NCBI GenBank assembly: GCA_900772675.1
Contig: CAAGRM010000107.1
Location: 1 to 7,622 of the forward strand
Length of the DNA: 7,622 nt
Source: Lachnospiraceae bacterium
GTDB lineage: Bacteria; Bacillota; Clostridia; Lachnospirales; Lachnospiraceae
Direction of reading: 5' to 3'
Shown: positions 1-6,860 of the stretch, in pieces
How the letters are laid out: every line of letters begins with the position of its first letter
How positions within the stretch are numbered: position 1 is the first letter of the stretch
Translations under genes and position numbers: made by a program
Notes under the pieces: generated by a model
What the model saw: the letters and a program-made list of their open reading frames with translations, nothing else
What the model was told of the DNA's origin: nothing
Databases searched by the model: none

Positions 1-51
1 CAAGTCCCAACCCACTGCTTATTGCCCCACGCAATGGAAGCAGGGGACTTG
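1..51 (-). repeat. Composite hairpin downstream of the small membrane protein gene, cut by the window edge
   Basis: Three nested inverted-repeat segments are visible: 1-8 (CAAGTCCC) with 44-51, 15-20 (CTGCTT) with 38-43, and 21-25 (ATTGC) with 31-35 around a 5-nt loop. A 6-base bulge (9-14) and a GG bulge (36-37) separate them. The hairpin begins 10 bases past the stop codon of the 50-residue gene, where a terminator would be expected. Any T-run on the minus strand would lie outside the window, so termination cannot be confirmed. It could instead be a dispersed palindromic repeat. Confidence 0.55.
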
Positions 52-61
52 CTTGATTCGG

Positions 62-214
62 TTAAAACATGATTTCCCCGCGTCGTTTCAGCAGGCCTGC
101 CCCGCTTACAATCATCAGGATACCGGTTGCCACGCCAACGACAACCAGGACAGCACCCATGGCAATATTTCCACCACCGACACGTCCCATGGTTTTATAG
201 ATTTTTTCATTCAT
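62..214 (-). CDS. Small single-span membrane protein of unknown function (50 aa)
   Basis: A complete 50-codon frame begins MNEKIYKTMG and ends LLKRRGEIMF with a TAA stop. A good ribosome site (AAGGAG, minus strand of 224-229) sits 9 bases before the ATG. Residues about 1-15 are polar and glycine-rich. Residues about 17-42 form one hydrophobic glycine/valine-rich helix long enough to cross the membrane. The tail KRRGE is basic, which by the positive-inside rule suggests a cytoplasmic C-terminus. There is no lipobox and no obvious cleavage site. The gene starts 33 bases after the pyrE stop on the same strand with no terminator between, so it is probably co-transcribed with pyrE. I recognise no family and assign no function. 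The ribosome site and clean transmembrane pattern make it a credible gene rather than a chance frame. Confidence 0.72.
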   Translation of the reverse strand: MNEKIYKTMGRVGGGNIAMGAVLVVVGVATGILMIVSGAGLLKRRGEIMF

Positions 215-247
215 AACGCAAAACTCCTTTTTGCCGTGCACGATATC

Positions 248-925
248 CTATTTGACACCATACTCCTCATAATATGCGTCAATGGCAGCTTTCATCTTGT
301 CATCGATCTGGATTTTGCCCTGGCACGGACGGTTGTACAGATACGTGATTACGTCCTCCATTGTTACAATCGCGTTTGCCGGGAAACCATAGGTCTCCTG
401 AATTTCCTCAAGTGCACTCTTGTCACCTTTTCCGCGTTCCATACGGTTTAAGGATACCATCAGTCCCTTGATCTCCACATTTCCCTGTGCCTGGATGATC
501 GGGAAGGTTTCCTCGATCGATTTTCCGGAAGTGGTAACATCTTCTATAATGACAACGCGGTCACCGTCTTTGATTTTGCTTCCGAGCAGCAGTCCTGCAT
601 CTCCGCCGTGATCTTTTGCTTCTTTCCGGTTAGAGCAGTAGCGTACTTCCACACCATAAAGTTCATGAATGGCAATCGCTGTTACGACACTCAGCGGAAT
701 TCCTTTATATGCCGGTCCGAACAGAACGTCGAAGTCCAGTCCGTAATTGTCGTGGATGGCTTTTGCATAATACTCACCGAGACGTTTTAACTGACTGCCG
801 GTTACGTAAGCACCCGCATTCATGAAAAACGGGGATTTTCTTCCGCTTTTCAGGGTAAACTCTCCAAATTTTAATACCTGGCTCTCGACCATGAATTCAA
901 TGAACTCCTGCTTGTACTGTTCCAT
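248..925 (-). CDS. pyrE: Orotate phosphoribosyltransferase
   Basis: This cytoplasmic enzyme transfers the ribose-5-phosphate of PRPP to orotate, giving OMP, the fifth step of UMP synthesis. The protein has 225 residues, normal for the longer bacterial OPRT type. Visible family signatures are FTLKSGRKSPFF at residues 23-34 (orotate/PRPP-side lysine and arginine), FGPAYKGIPL at 69-78, the mobile catalytic loop NRKEAKDHG at 99-107, and the PRPP-binding motif VVIIEDVTTSGKS at 124-136 with the acidic pair E128-D129. The start is supported by GGAGG seven bases upstream. A strong terminator after the alcohol dehydrogenase separates it from that gene, so it likely uses its own promoter in the 926-1188 gap. 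The small membrane protein gene follows at once. The sequence is complete with no missing key residue. Confidence 0.96.
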   Translation of the reverse strand: MEQYKQEFIEFMVESQVLKFGEFTLKSGRKSPFFMNAGAYVTGSQLKRLGEYYAKAIHDNYGLDFDVLFGPAYKGIPLSVVTAIAIHELYGVEVRYCSNRKEAKDHGGDAGLLLGSKIKDGDRVVIIEDVTTSGKSIEETFPIIQAQGNVEIKGLMVSLNRMERGKGDKSALEEIQETYGFPANAIVTMEDVITYLYNRPCQGKIQIDDKMKAAIDAYYEEYGVK

Positions 926-1188
926 CTTTTTTCCTCCATATTTTCAGGAACCGGCATCTTTTTTGAAGCTCTTTTTTGAATCACTTTCTTGCACAGTAAA
1001 GCAGCAAATGTTTTACTGCCACGTGAACCGTAATTCTGCTCTCACATGCCGTCCGTTTTTATTCTATTCTATTTTATACTATCATAAAATCTTCTTTTTT
1101 TCCAGTCCTGGCATTATATTTTCACATAAGTTGTTACAGCCCTGTTATAGTTCACTGATCCCCAGTAACCCTGCATTTCCTGTAAATC
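926..1188 (-). promoter_or_regulatory. pyrE upstream region with candidate promoter and leader hairpin
   Basis: Read on the minus strand, this A+T-rich gap has a perfect TATAAT at 1113-1118, but no convincing -35 box at normal spacing. A second weaker pair (TGGAAA, 17 bases, TAGTAT) lies nearer pyrE. Starting from the first would leave a leader of about 180 nt. That leader holds a hairpin, CAGTAAA at 994-1000 with TTTACTG at 1012-1018 around an 11-base loop. No PyrR-binding loop or terminator is evident in the leader. The ribosome site GGAGG is seven bases before the ATG. Because the preceding gene ends in a strong terminator, some promoter here is likely, but its exact position is uncertain. 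Confidence 0.4.
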
Positions 1189-1272
1189 AAAAAAAATCCC
1201 CCCGCTTTGATCGGCAGCCTTTTACCTGACAATCAGTAAAAGTCTGCTGATCACTCTCGCAGAGGGATTTTT
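1189..1272 (-). terminator. Very long intrinsic terminator of the alcohol dehydrogenase gene
   Basis: The hairpin begins 13 bases past the dehydrogenase stop codon. On the minus strand the outer stem is AAAAATCCCTCTGC paired with GCGGGGGGATTTTT, including two G-U pairs. After an asymmetric internal loop, GATC/GATC, GCAG/CTGC, CTTTTAC/GTAAAAG and TGA/TCA follow, separated by single mismatches or bulges, with a three-base loop. Eight Ts follow on the minus strand, and five Ts flank the other side, so it could work in both directions. It should insulate pyrE from the dehydrogenase transcript. Confidence 0.85.
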
Positions 1273-1285
1273 CTGTATAACTTCT

Positions 1286-2503
1286 TTAGAAATCTACTTC
1301 TGTATCATAGTAACAGCATTTCAGCAGTTTTTCCATTTCTTCTACGGATGGCTGTCTCGGGTTTGATCCGGTGCAGGCATCAGCAATGGCATTTACTGCG
1401 ATTTCGTGCAGCCTCTCCAGAAATACCTCTTCTGGAACGAAGCCCTGCTCGGTCGGATAGCTGTCCTTGCCGTAGTTTTTAATGCAATGCGGAATGTTCA
1501 GTTTATCATTCATACCGCGCAGATAGTCGATGAGAAGTTTTACCTTTTCTTCTGTTGTTTCACCACCAAGCTTCATCTCATCTGCAATCACTGCGTAACG
1601 CTTTGCCGCCGTCTCGTCTTTTGCATTGAATGCAATAACCTTCGGCAGATACATGGCATTTGCTGCGCCGTGAATCAGATGCGCACCATAATCAGCGAAT
1701 GCTGCACCTGTCTTATGTGCCATAGAGTGAACAATGCCAAGAAGTGCATTGGAGAATGCCATACCGGCAAGACACTGTGCATTGTGCATGCTGTCACGTT
1801 TTTCCATATCTCCGTTGTAAGAGTCTACCAGGTCTGCCTGAATCATCTTGATGGCATACAGTGCCAGCGGATCGGTAAAATCACAGTTAGCGGTAGAAAC
1901 ATATGCCTCGATTGCATGGGTCATAGCATCCATACCGGTATGCGCAACCAGCTTCTGTGGCATCGTCTCTGCCAGATCCGGATCTACAATTGCGACATCC
2001 GGGGTGATCTCAAAGTCTGCCAGCGGATATTTGATTCCTTTTTCATAGTCCGTGATAACAGCAAATGCAGTTACCTCAGTTGCAGTTCCTGATGTTGAAG
2101 AAATTGCGCAGAAATGAGCTTTTCTGCGAAGCTTCGGCATTCCGAATACCTTACACATTTCCTCAAAGGTGATATCCGGATATTCATATTTGATCCACAT
2201 TGCCTTTGCTGCGTCGATCGGAGAACCGCCGCCCATCGCTACAATCCAGTCCGGCTGAAATTCTTCCATCGCTTTTGCTCCGCGCATAACAGTCTCTACC
2301 GACGGGTCAGACTCGATTCCTTCAAAGAGCTGCACTTCCATGCCGGCCTCTTTCAGATAATCTACTGCGCGATCCAGAAAGCCAAAGCGTTTCATAGAGC
2401 CGCCGCCCACGCAGACCATTGCGCGTTTTCCTTCGAATGTTTTCAGTGCTTCTAAGGCACCCTTTCCGTGATACAAATCTCTTGGTAATGTAAATCTTGC
2501 CAT
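1286..2503 (-). CDS. Iron-containing alcohol dehydrogenase, stand-alone relative of the AdhE C-terminal domain
   Basis: This NAD(P)H-dependent group III alcohol dehydrogenase probably reduces aldehydes to alcohols in fermentation; the substrate cannot be read from the sequence. The protein has 405 residues, typical of the family. It shows the nucleotide-binding GGGSPIDAAKA at 91-101, the metal-site motif GMDAMTHAIEAYVS with D192 and H196, and HSMAHKTGA with H259 and H263. A further histidine, H278 in IHGAANAMYLP, completes the expected D-H-H-H set. The stretch between H259 and H278 is about five residues longer than in FucO-type enzymes (ADYGAHLI). YPLADFEITPDVAIVDPDL and ACTGSNPRQPS resemble the dehydrogenase half of AdhE, but no aldehyde dehydrogenase domain is present. 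The ribosome site AAAGGGG lies nine bases before the ATG. It sits between pyrD and pyrE but has its own promoter, a Rex-like operator and a terminator, so it is probably not part of the pyrimidine pathway. Confidence 0.93.
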   Translation of the reverse strand: MARFTLPRDLYHGKGALEALKTFEGKRAMVCVGGGSMKRFGFLDRAVDYLKEAGMEVQLFEGIESDPSVETVMRGAKAMEEFQPDWIVAMGGGSPIDAAKAMWIKYEYPDITFEEMCKVFGMPKLRRKAHFCAISSTSGTATEVTAFAVITDYEKGIKYPLADFEITPDVAIVDPDLAETMPQKLVAHTGMDAMTHAIEAYVSTANCDFTDPLALYAIKMIQADLVDSYNGDMEKRDSMHNAQCLAGMAFSNALLGIVHSMAHKTGAAFADYGAHLIHGAANAMYLPKVIAFNAKDETAAKRYAVIADEMKLGGETTEEKVKLLIDYLRGMNDKLNIPHCIKNYGKDSYPTEQGFVPEEVFLERLHEIAVNAIADACTGSNPRQPSVEEMEKLLKCCYYDTEVDF

Positions 2504-2617
2504 TGTTCAGAACCCCTTTCTTGTTTTGCTTCTGATCGACGGCTCCGGCAGATCAGATCAACAGATTTTTTGTTTTCTGCTCTCTGTTCGAACCGCCTTT
2601 TGTCTTTTGTTTTCGAC

Positions 2618-2637
2618 TTTGTTATTATTATAACAAA
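2618..2637. promoter_or_regulatory. Rex-like redox operator over the alcohol dehydrogenase promoter
   Basis: A perfect inverted repeat, TTTGTTAT-TATT-ATAACAAA, contains the TTGTTA-N6-TAACAA core of operators described for the NADH-sensing repressor Rex in Clostridia and relatives. It covers the predicted -10 box of the dehydrogenase promoter (2627-2632), the position expected for a repressor. Rex is known to control fermentative alcohol dehydrogenases, so the match to the downstream gene supports the call. No rex gene is in the window. The site is A+T-rich within an A+T-rich gap, so chance is not excluded. Confidence 0.65.
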
Positions 2638-2656
2638 CTTTTCAGGGGATTACCAA
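2627..2656 (-). promoter_or_regulatory. Sigma-A-type promoter for the alcohol dehydrogenase
   Basis: On the minus strand the -35 box is TTGGTA (2651-2656, four of six consensus bases), the spacer is 18 bases and the -10 box is a perfect TATAAT (2627-2632). The predicted leader is about 115 nt. It contains a 6-bp inverted repeat (CTGATC/GATCAG, 2532-2556) before the AAAGGGG ribosome site. The Rex-like palindrome lies across the -10 box. No G+C-rich terminator is visible after the pyrD stop, so read-through from pyrD could add to expression. Confidence 0.6.
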
Positions 2657-2701
2657 TACAAAAATGATATCTTATAATATTAATTATACATGTCTTATTT
2701 A

Positions 2702-3604
2702 CTATCGCACAGCCCCGATCAGCGAACAAATATCATCGACGTTATGACGTCTCATATACTCTTCGATACCGCGAACCGTTTCCACCGTAGCATATGGGTT
2801 AAAGAAGTTGGCTGTTCCGATGGAAACTGCCGTTGCACCTGCCAGAATAAACTCCAGTGCATCTTCCGCCGAGGAAATTCCTCCCATTCCGATCAGAGGC
2901 ACTTTCACTGCCTGCGCCACCTGATATACCATACGCACCGCAATCGGTTTCACAGCCGGGCCTGACATGCCTCCCGTCTTATTCGCAATTGCAAACTTCT
3001 GTCGCTCAATATCAATTTTCATACCTGTCAGCGTATTGATCAGCGACAGCACATCTGCGCCCCCCGCCTCCGCTGCCCGGGCCATCTCTGTAATATCTGT
3101 CACATTCGGACTCAGTTTCATGATAATCGGCTGTTTCGCATACTTTTTGACTTCTTTTGTAATCGCTTCAACTGCTTTTGGATCCTGTCCGAACGCAATA
3201 CCGCCCTCTTTTACATTCGGGCAGGAAATATTAATTTCCAGAAGATCCACCGGTTCCGAAGCCAGACGCTCCACAACCTCACAGTAATCCTCCGTTCTCT
3301 TTCCGCAGACATTCACAATAATCTTCGTATCAAACTGTTTCAAAAACGGAATATCCCGCTTGCAGAACACATCAATTCCGGGGTTCTGCAGTCCGATCGC
3401 ATTCAGCATACCGCCGTAAACCTCAGCAATCCTCGGTGTCGGGTTGCCCGGCCACGGTACATTGGCAACACCTTTTGTTACAACCGCACCAAGCTCCTTT
3501 AAATCTACAAACTCACTGTATTCCGCTCCGGAGCCAAACGTACCGGAAGCTGTCATTACCGGGTTTTTCAGTTCCACACCCGCCAGATTCACACTTGTCT
3601 TCAT
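2702..3604 (-). CDS. pyrD: Dihydroorotate dehydrogenase, class 1B catalytic subunit
   Basis: This cytoplasmic FMN enzyme oxidises dihydroorotate to orotate and, with PyrK, passes the electrons to NAD+. With the chosen start the protein has 300 residues, the usual class 1B length. The N-terminal NPVMTASGTFG (14-24), INISCPN with catalytic C128 (124-130), KLSPNVTD (163-170) and the phosphate-binding GGISSAEDALEFILAGA (241-257) fit an FMN-binding TIM barrel. A cysteine base, rather than serine, marks class 1. An in-frame ATG lies 36 bases upstream at 3640, inside the end of pyrK. The start at 3604 is preferred because AGGAGG (3617-3622) precedes it and the protein then begins MKTSVNLAGV, as the family does. 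The gap to the pyrK stop is 25 bases, so the two subunits are probably made from one message. Confidence 0.95.
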   Translation of the reverse strand: MKTSVNLAGVELKNPVMTASGTFGSGAEYSEFVDLKELGAVVTKGVANVPWPGNPTPRIAEVYGGMLNAIGLQNPGIDVFCKRDIPFLKQFDTKIIVNVCGKRTEDYCEVVERLASEPVDLLEINISCPNVKEGGIAFGQDPKAVEAITKEVKKYAKQPIIMKLSPNVTDITEMARAAEAGGADVLSLINTLTGMKIDIERQKFAIANKTGGMSGPAVKPIAVRMVYQVAQAVKVPLIGMGGISSAEDALEFILAGATAVSIGTANFFNPYATVETVRGIEEYMRRHNVDDICSLIGAVR

Positions 3605-3629
3605 CGTTTTTTTCTTCCTCCTCGCGCTG

Positions 3630-4400
3630 TTACAGTTCAATTTCTGTACTCAAAAAGACCGGTCCGTCTTTACAGATCCGTTTATTGTGTACATGCGAAT
3701 GTTCATCCACCTCCGCAGACTGGCAGACACATGCAAGACATGCACCTACACCGCATGCCATCTTTTCTTCCATCGAAATCCAGCACGGAATTCCCTTTTC
3801 CAGACCGTATGCCTTGATCGCACGCAGCATCGGCGCCGGGCCGCAGGCAAAAATCACATCTGCTTCCAGATGATCCTCGCGCACCACATCCATCACGTTA
3901 CCCTTCACACCGGCACTTCCATCCTCCGTTGCAATATGAAGATCTCCTGCGGCTGCAAACTCCTCATTTAAGAACAGTTCGTCACGGTATCCGCAGCAGA
4001 TAATGGTATCGCTTCCAAGCTCCTTTGCCGTCTGCAGCATCGGCGGAACGCCAATACCGCCGCCCATCAGCATAACGCGTTTTCCCTTACCTTCCTCAAG
4101 CGGGAAACCATTGCCAAGCGGTCCTAAAATGTCCACCTCATCTCCCGCTTTCAAGTGGGAGAACTCCTCGGTGCCGGCACCTGCCACACGATACACAATT
4201 CTGAGTTTTCCTCCTTCGCGGTCAATTTCGCTAAGAGAAATCGGTCGCGGCAGAAGACGGCTGCCATCTTTTGAAAACAGAGAAATAAACTGTCCTGCCT
4301 TCGCCTCTTTTGCAATCACTTTTGTGGAAATCCACATACTGTAAATCCCTTTTGCAATGCACTCCTGACTTTCCACAGTGCAGCATTCTTTAATTTTCAT
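3630..4400 (-). CDS. pyrK: Dihydroorotate dehydrogenase electron-transfer subunit
   Basis: PyrK carries FAD and a [2Fe-2S] cluster and links FMN of PyrD to NAD+ in a PyrD2-PyrK2 complex. With the start used here it has 256 residues. RPIS (52-55) is the flavin-binding signature of the ferredoxin-reductase-like fold, GPLGNGF (93-99) and GGGIGVPPM (113-121) belong to the nucleotide-binding half, and C216, C221, C224 and C243 give the C-x4-C-x2-C...C cluster pattern near the C-terminus. An ATG four codons upstream (4412) directly abuts AAGGA (4413-4417) with no spacing. The ATG at 4400 is 12 bases from it and is the more workable start. It lies immediately upstream of pyrD, its obligate partner. 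All cluster cysteines are present. Confidence 0.94.
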   Translation of the reverse strand: MKIKECCTVESQECIAKGIYSMWISTKVIAKEAKAGQFISLFSKDGSRLLPRPISLSEIDREGGKLRIVYRVAGAGTEEFSHLKAGDEVDILGPLGNGFPLEEGKGKRVMLMGGGIGVPPMLQTAKELGSDTIICCGYRDELFLNEEFAAAGDLHIATEDGSAGVKGNVMDVVREDHLEADVIFACGPAPMLRAIKAYGLEKGIPCWISMEEKMACGVGACLACVCQSAEVDEHSHVHNKRICKDGPVFLSTEIEL

Positions 4401-4433
4401 AGCTTTTACCATTCCTTTTTGTTTTCTTGAATC

Positions 4434-4499
4434 GGCGAAAAGCCCAAAATATCTTCTGGCGGATGCAAGATCCCCAGGCAGACTTTTGAGCTTTTCACC
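4434..4499 (-). repeat. Large multi-segment hairpin between pyrF and pyrK
   Basis: The outer arms are 4434-4443 (GGCGAAAAGC) and 4490-4499 (GCTTTTCACC), pairing over ten positions with one mismatch on the plus strand that becomes a T-G pair in minus-strand RNA. Inside, CAAAA 4445-4449 pairs with TTTTG 4484-4488, CTGG 4456-4459 with CCAG 4474-4477, and GGAT 4461-4464 with ATCC 4470-4473 around a five-base loop. No T-run follows on the minus strand, so it does not look like a terminator. A role in RNA processing or in setting unequal pyrF and pyrK levels is possible. The rest of the 98-base pyrF-pyrK gap shows only the pyrK ribosome site. Confidence 0.6.
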
Positions 4500-4511
4500 C
4501 TGTGTTTCTTC

Positions 4512-5441
4512 TTATTTGGCAGCAGCAAGCGCTCCGCTGATATCCTCAACCATATCCTTTACGGCTGCTCTGGAAGCGTCAGCAAAGTTATTTGCACCAA
4601 ACTCGGCATATTTATCCTGTTTGTATGCAGCAATGATACCTCTGGAAGAGTTTACAATTGCACCAAGTCCATCTTCGTTGAAGAAGTGAACAAGATCTTT
4701 TCCTTTTCCGCCCTGTGCGCCGTAGCCCGGTACCAAAATGTAGGCTTTTGGCATAACCTTACGCAGTACTTTTCCCATTTCCGGATATGTAGCTCCGACA
4801 ACGGCTCCCACATAGCTGTAATCATCACCCATGTGCTCCTCGCCCCATGCGGCAACCTGCTCACCAACCCACTCATACAGCGGGCGACCGTCAATCATGC
4901 GGTCCTGGAATTCGCCACTGGACGGATTCGAGGTTTTTACAAGAACAAAGATTCCTTTTTTCTCCTCTTTGCAGACTTTGATAAACGGTTTTACGCCATC
5001 CGAACCAAGGTACGGGTTGACTGTTGCAAAATCCTCATGGAATCCGGCATAGGATTTGCTTCCAACCTGTACATGGCCGAGATGACCAACGGCATATGCC
5101 TCGGAAGTAGAACCGATATCACCTCGTTTGATATCTCCGATGACAACGAGTCCTTTTTCCTGGCAGTAGGAAACGGTTTTTTCATATGCAGCCATTCCGG
5201 GAACTCCGAACTGCTCGTACATCGCAACCTGCGGTTTTACTGCCGGAATCAGATCGTATGTCGCGTCTACAATTGCTTTGTTGAACTGCCAGATCGCTTC
5301 TGCAGCTCCCTCAAGTGTCTCGCCGTATTCAGCAAATGCTTTTTTCTGTACGTGCTCCGGTACATAGTTCAGCATTGGATCCAGACCTACAACGATCGGT
5401 GCATTTGTTTTTTTGATGTTTGCAATCAGTTTGTTAATCAT
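4512..5441 (-). CDS. pyrF: Orotidine 5'-phosphate decarboxylase, long (type 2) form
   Basis: This soluble enzyme decarboxylates OMP to UMP, the last step of the pathway, without a cofactor. The protein has 309 residues, the long type 2 form rather than the roughly 240-residue form of Bacillus or E. coli. VVGLDPML (17-24) marks the first barrel strand, AVKPQVAMYE (67-76) carries a substrate-side lysine, and GDIKRGDIGST (102-112) holds the catalytic K105 and D108 of the family motif. KTSNPSS (169-175), VPGYGAQGG (237-245) and NSSRGI (264-269) form the phosphate-binding side. The ribosome site AGGGAG is about nine bases before the ATG. It starts 37 bases after the pyrC stop on the same strand and is surely co-transcribed with it. 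A complex hairpin separates it from pyrK. Confidence 0.95.
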   Translation of the reverse strand: MINKLIANIKKTNAPIVVGLDPMLNYVPEHVQKKAFAEYGETLEGAAEAIWQFNKAIVDATYDLIPAVKPQVAMYEQFGVPGMAAYEKTVSYCQEKGLVVIGDIKRGDIGSTSEAYAVGHLGHVQVGSKSYAGFHEDFATVNPYLGSDGVKPFIKVCKEEKKGIFVLVKTSNPSSGEFQDRMIDGRPLYEWVGEQVAAWGEEHMGDDYSYVGAVVGATYPEMGKVLRKVMPKAYILVPGYGAQGGKGKDLVHFFNEDGLGAIVNSSRGIIAAYKQDKYAEFGANNFADASRAAVKDMVEDISGALAAAK

Positions 5442-5478
5442 CTGCTTCTTCTCCCTCTTTTCTCTTTTCTTTCAACCA

Positions 5479-6759
5479 TTACTCTGCTTCGTATACAATC
5501 CTGCCGCCACACACGGTCGCCATGACTTTTCCTTTAACCTTTTTGCCACCAAACGGAGTATTTTTTCCCTTGGAAACAAAATTTTTCGGATCAATCACAT
5601 ACTCTGCTTTCGGATCGATCACAACCACATCCGCATCCATGCCAAGTGCAAGGGAACCCTTCTTGTCCAGATGCAGAATTTTCGCCGGATTGTAGCTCAT
5701 CTTCTCCGCCATTTGCATCGGAGTGATAATCTCTGTATCCACCAGTTCTGTTATGGTAAGTGCCACGCTCGTCTCAAGTCCGACAATACCAAACGGGGCT
5801 TTTTTGAAGGACTCCTGCTTTTCTGTCTGCGCATGTGGTGCATGGTCGGTGCTGATGACGTCGAACACATCCTCTTTGAGTCCCTGACGCAATGCCTCAA
5901 GATCCTCTTTCGTACGGAGCGGCGGATTCATCTTATAGTTGGTATCCCCCTTTACGATATCGTCACTGCAGAGCGTAAAGTGATGCGGGCAGACCTCGGC
6001 TGAAATCGAAACACCGGCCTTTCTCGCCTCACGCACCATATCTACGCTCTCCTTCGTTGAGCAATGGCACAGATGAAGATGTGCGCCGGTTTCTGCAGCA
6101 AGCACGATATCTCTCGCAACAATTGTATTCTCTACCGAATTGGTAATGCCCGGAAGATGCCACTCCCGCGAATTCGCGTCCTCATTCATACAGCCGCCGT
6201 TTACCAGATTTTTATCCTCACAGTGTGCAAGAACCGGAATATTTTCTTTTGCGGCAATCTCCATCGCTTCTTTATAGAGCAGCGCATTCATCACAGATTT
6301 TCCGTCTTCACTGATCGCCGGGATACCGGCTTTTACCATGCCTTCAATATCGGCAAGCTCCTCGCCGTTTTGTCCCATCGTGATGGCTCCTGCCTGCAGA
6401 ACGTGGATCGGTGAGAAACGTTCTGCCTTGATTGTTACATAATTGACACGATCCGGGCTGTCGATAACCGGTTTTGTATTCGGCATTGCCACAAGCGTTG
6501 TCACGCCTCCTCTTGCGGCTGCCATTGAACCACTCTCGATATCTTCTTTATATGTCTGCCCCGGATCGCGGAGATGTACATGCATATCAATGATGCCCGG
6601 CATGACATAGCAGCCTTTTGCATCTATTATCTGCGCATCTTTTACGCGGATCCCTTTTTCAACCCGTGTAATGACGCCGTTTTCGATCAGGACATCACTG
6701 ATTTCGTCTTTCTGGGTGGCCGGGTCAATAACCTCGCCATTTTTGATTAAGATACTCAT
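5479..6759 (-). CDS. pyrC: Dihydroorotase, type I amidohydrolase
   Basis: This cytoplasmic zinc enzyme cyclises carbamoyl-aspartate to dihydroorotate. The 426-residue length matches the type I bacterial form found in Gram-positives. DMHVHLRDPG (58-67) supplies the H60-x-H62 pair. D152 in SEDGKS stands where this type uses an aspartate rather than a carboxylated lysine. H179, H232 (HLCHCSTK) and D305 (STDHAPH, 303-309) complete the expected metal and catalytic set. The N-terminus MSILIKNGEVIDPA and the C-terminal KVMATVCGGRIVY fit the small beta domain formed from both ends. The ribosome site is poor: the best match, AAGGAT, is about 14 bases from the ATG, but no better start exists. It is the first gene of the pyrC-pyrF-pyrK-pyrD unit and diverges from csp. 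Confidence 0.95.
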   Translation of the reverse strand: MSILIKNGEVIDPATQKDEISDVLIENGVITRVEKGIRVKDAQIIDAKGCYVMPGIIDMHVHLRDPGQTYKEDIESGSMAAARGGVTTLVAMPNTKPVIDSPDRVNYVTIKAERFSPIHVLQAGAITMGQNGEELADIEGMVKAGIPAISEDGKSVMNALLYKEAMEIAAKENIPVLAHCEDKNLVNGGCMNEDANSREWHLPGITNSVENTIVARDIVLAAETGAHLHLCHCSTKESVDMVREARKAGVSISAEVCPHHFTLCSDDIVKGDTNYKMNPPLRTKEDLEALRQGLKEDVFDVISTDHAPHAQTEKQESFKKAPFGIVGLETSVALTITELVDTEIITPMQMAEKMSYNPAKILHLDKKGSLALGMDADVVVIDPKAEYVIDPKNFVSKGKNTPFGGKKVKGKVMATVCGGRIVYEAE

Positions 6760-6790
6760 CTTACGTTCTCTGATCCTTTCTTTTTCTTCT

Positions 6791-6805
6791 GACCGGATTC
6801 CGGTC
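6791..6805 (-). promoter_or_regulatory. Tight inverted repeat in the pyrC leader
   Basis: GACCGG and CCGGTC flank a three-base spacer, giving a perfect six-base-pair G+C-rich stem between the predicted pyrC start of transcription and its weak ribosome site. A second leader hairpin lies at 6834-6851 (GAAAACA/TGTTTTC around four bases). No T-run follows either on the minus strand, so they are not terminators. They could be an operator or an RNA element affecting pyrC translation. No PyrR-type attenuator is visible. Confidence 0.4.
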
Positions 6806-6860
6806 CTTCTTTCCTGCCGTTTCCATTTTTTCTGAAAACAGCAGTGTTTTCTTCTCTCCT

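Noticed and set aside
1406..2092. 228-residue plus-strand open frame opposite the alcohol dehydrogenase
   Set aside because: Composition is that of an antisense shadow and the other strand encodes a well-supported enzyme.
2673..2688. A+T-only inverted repeat (TATAAT-N4-ATTATA) after pyrD as a pyrD terminator
   Set aside because: The stem has no G-C pairs and no adjoining T-run on the minus strand, so it is too weak; it is likely just A+T-rich spacer.
4686..5525. 279-residue plus-strand open frame opposite pyrF
   Set aside because: It is antisense to a clearly conserved gene, rich in Cys, Phe and His as expected of a shadow frame, with no ribosome site.
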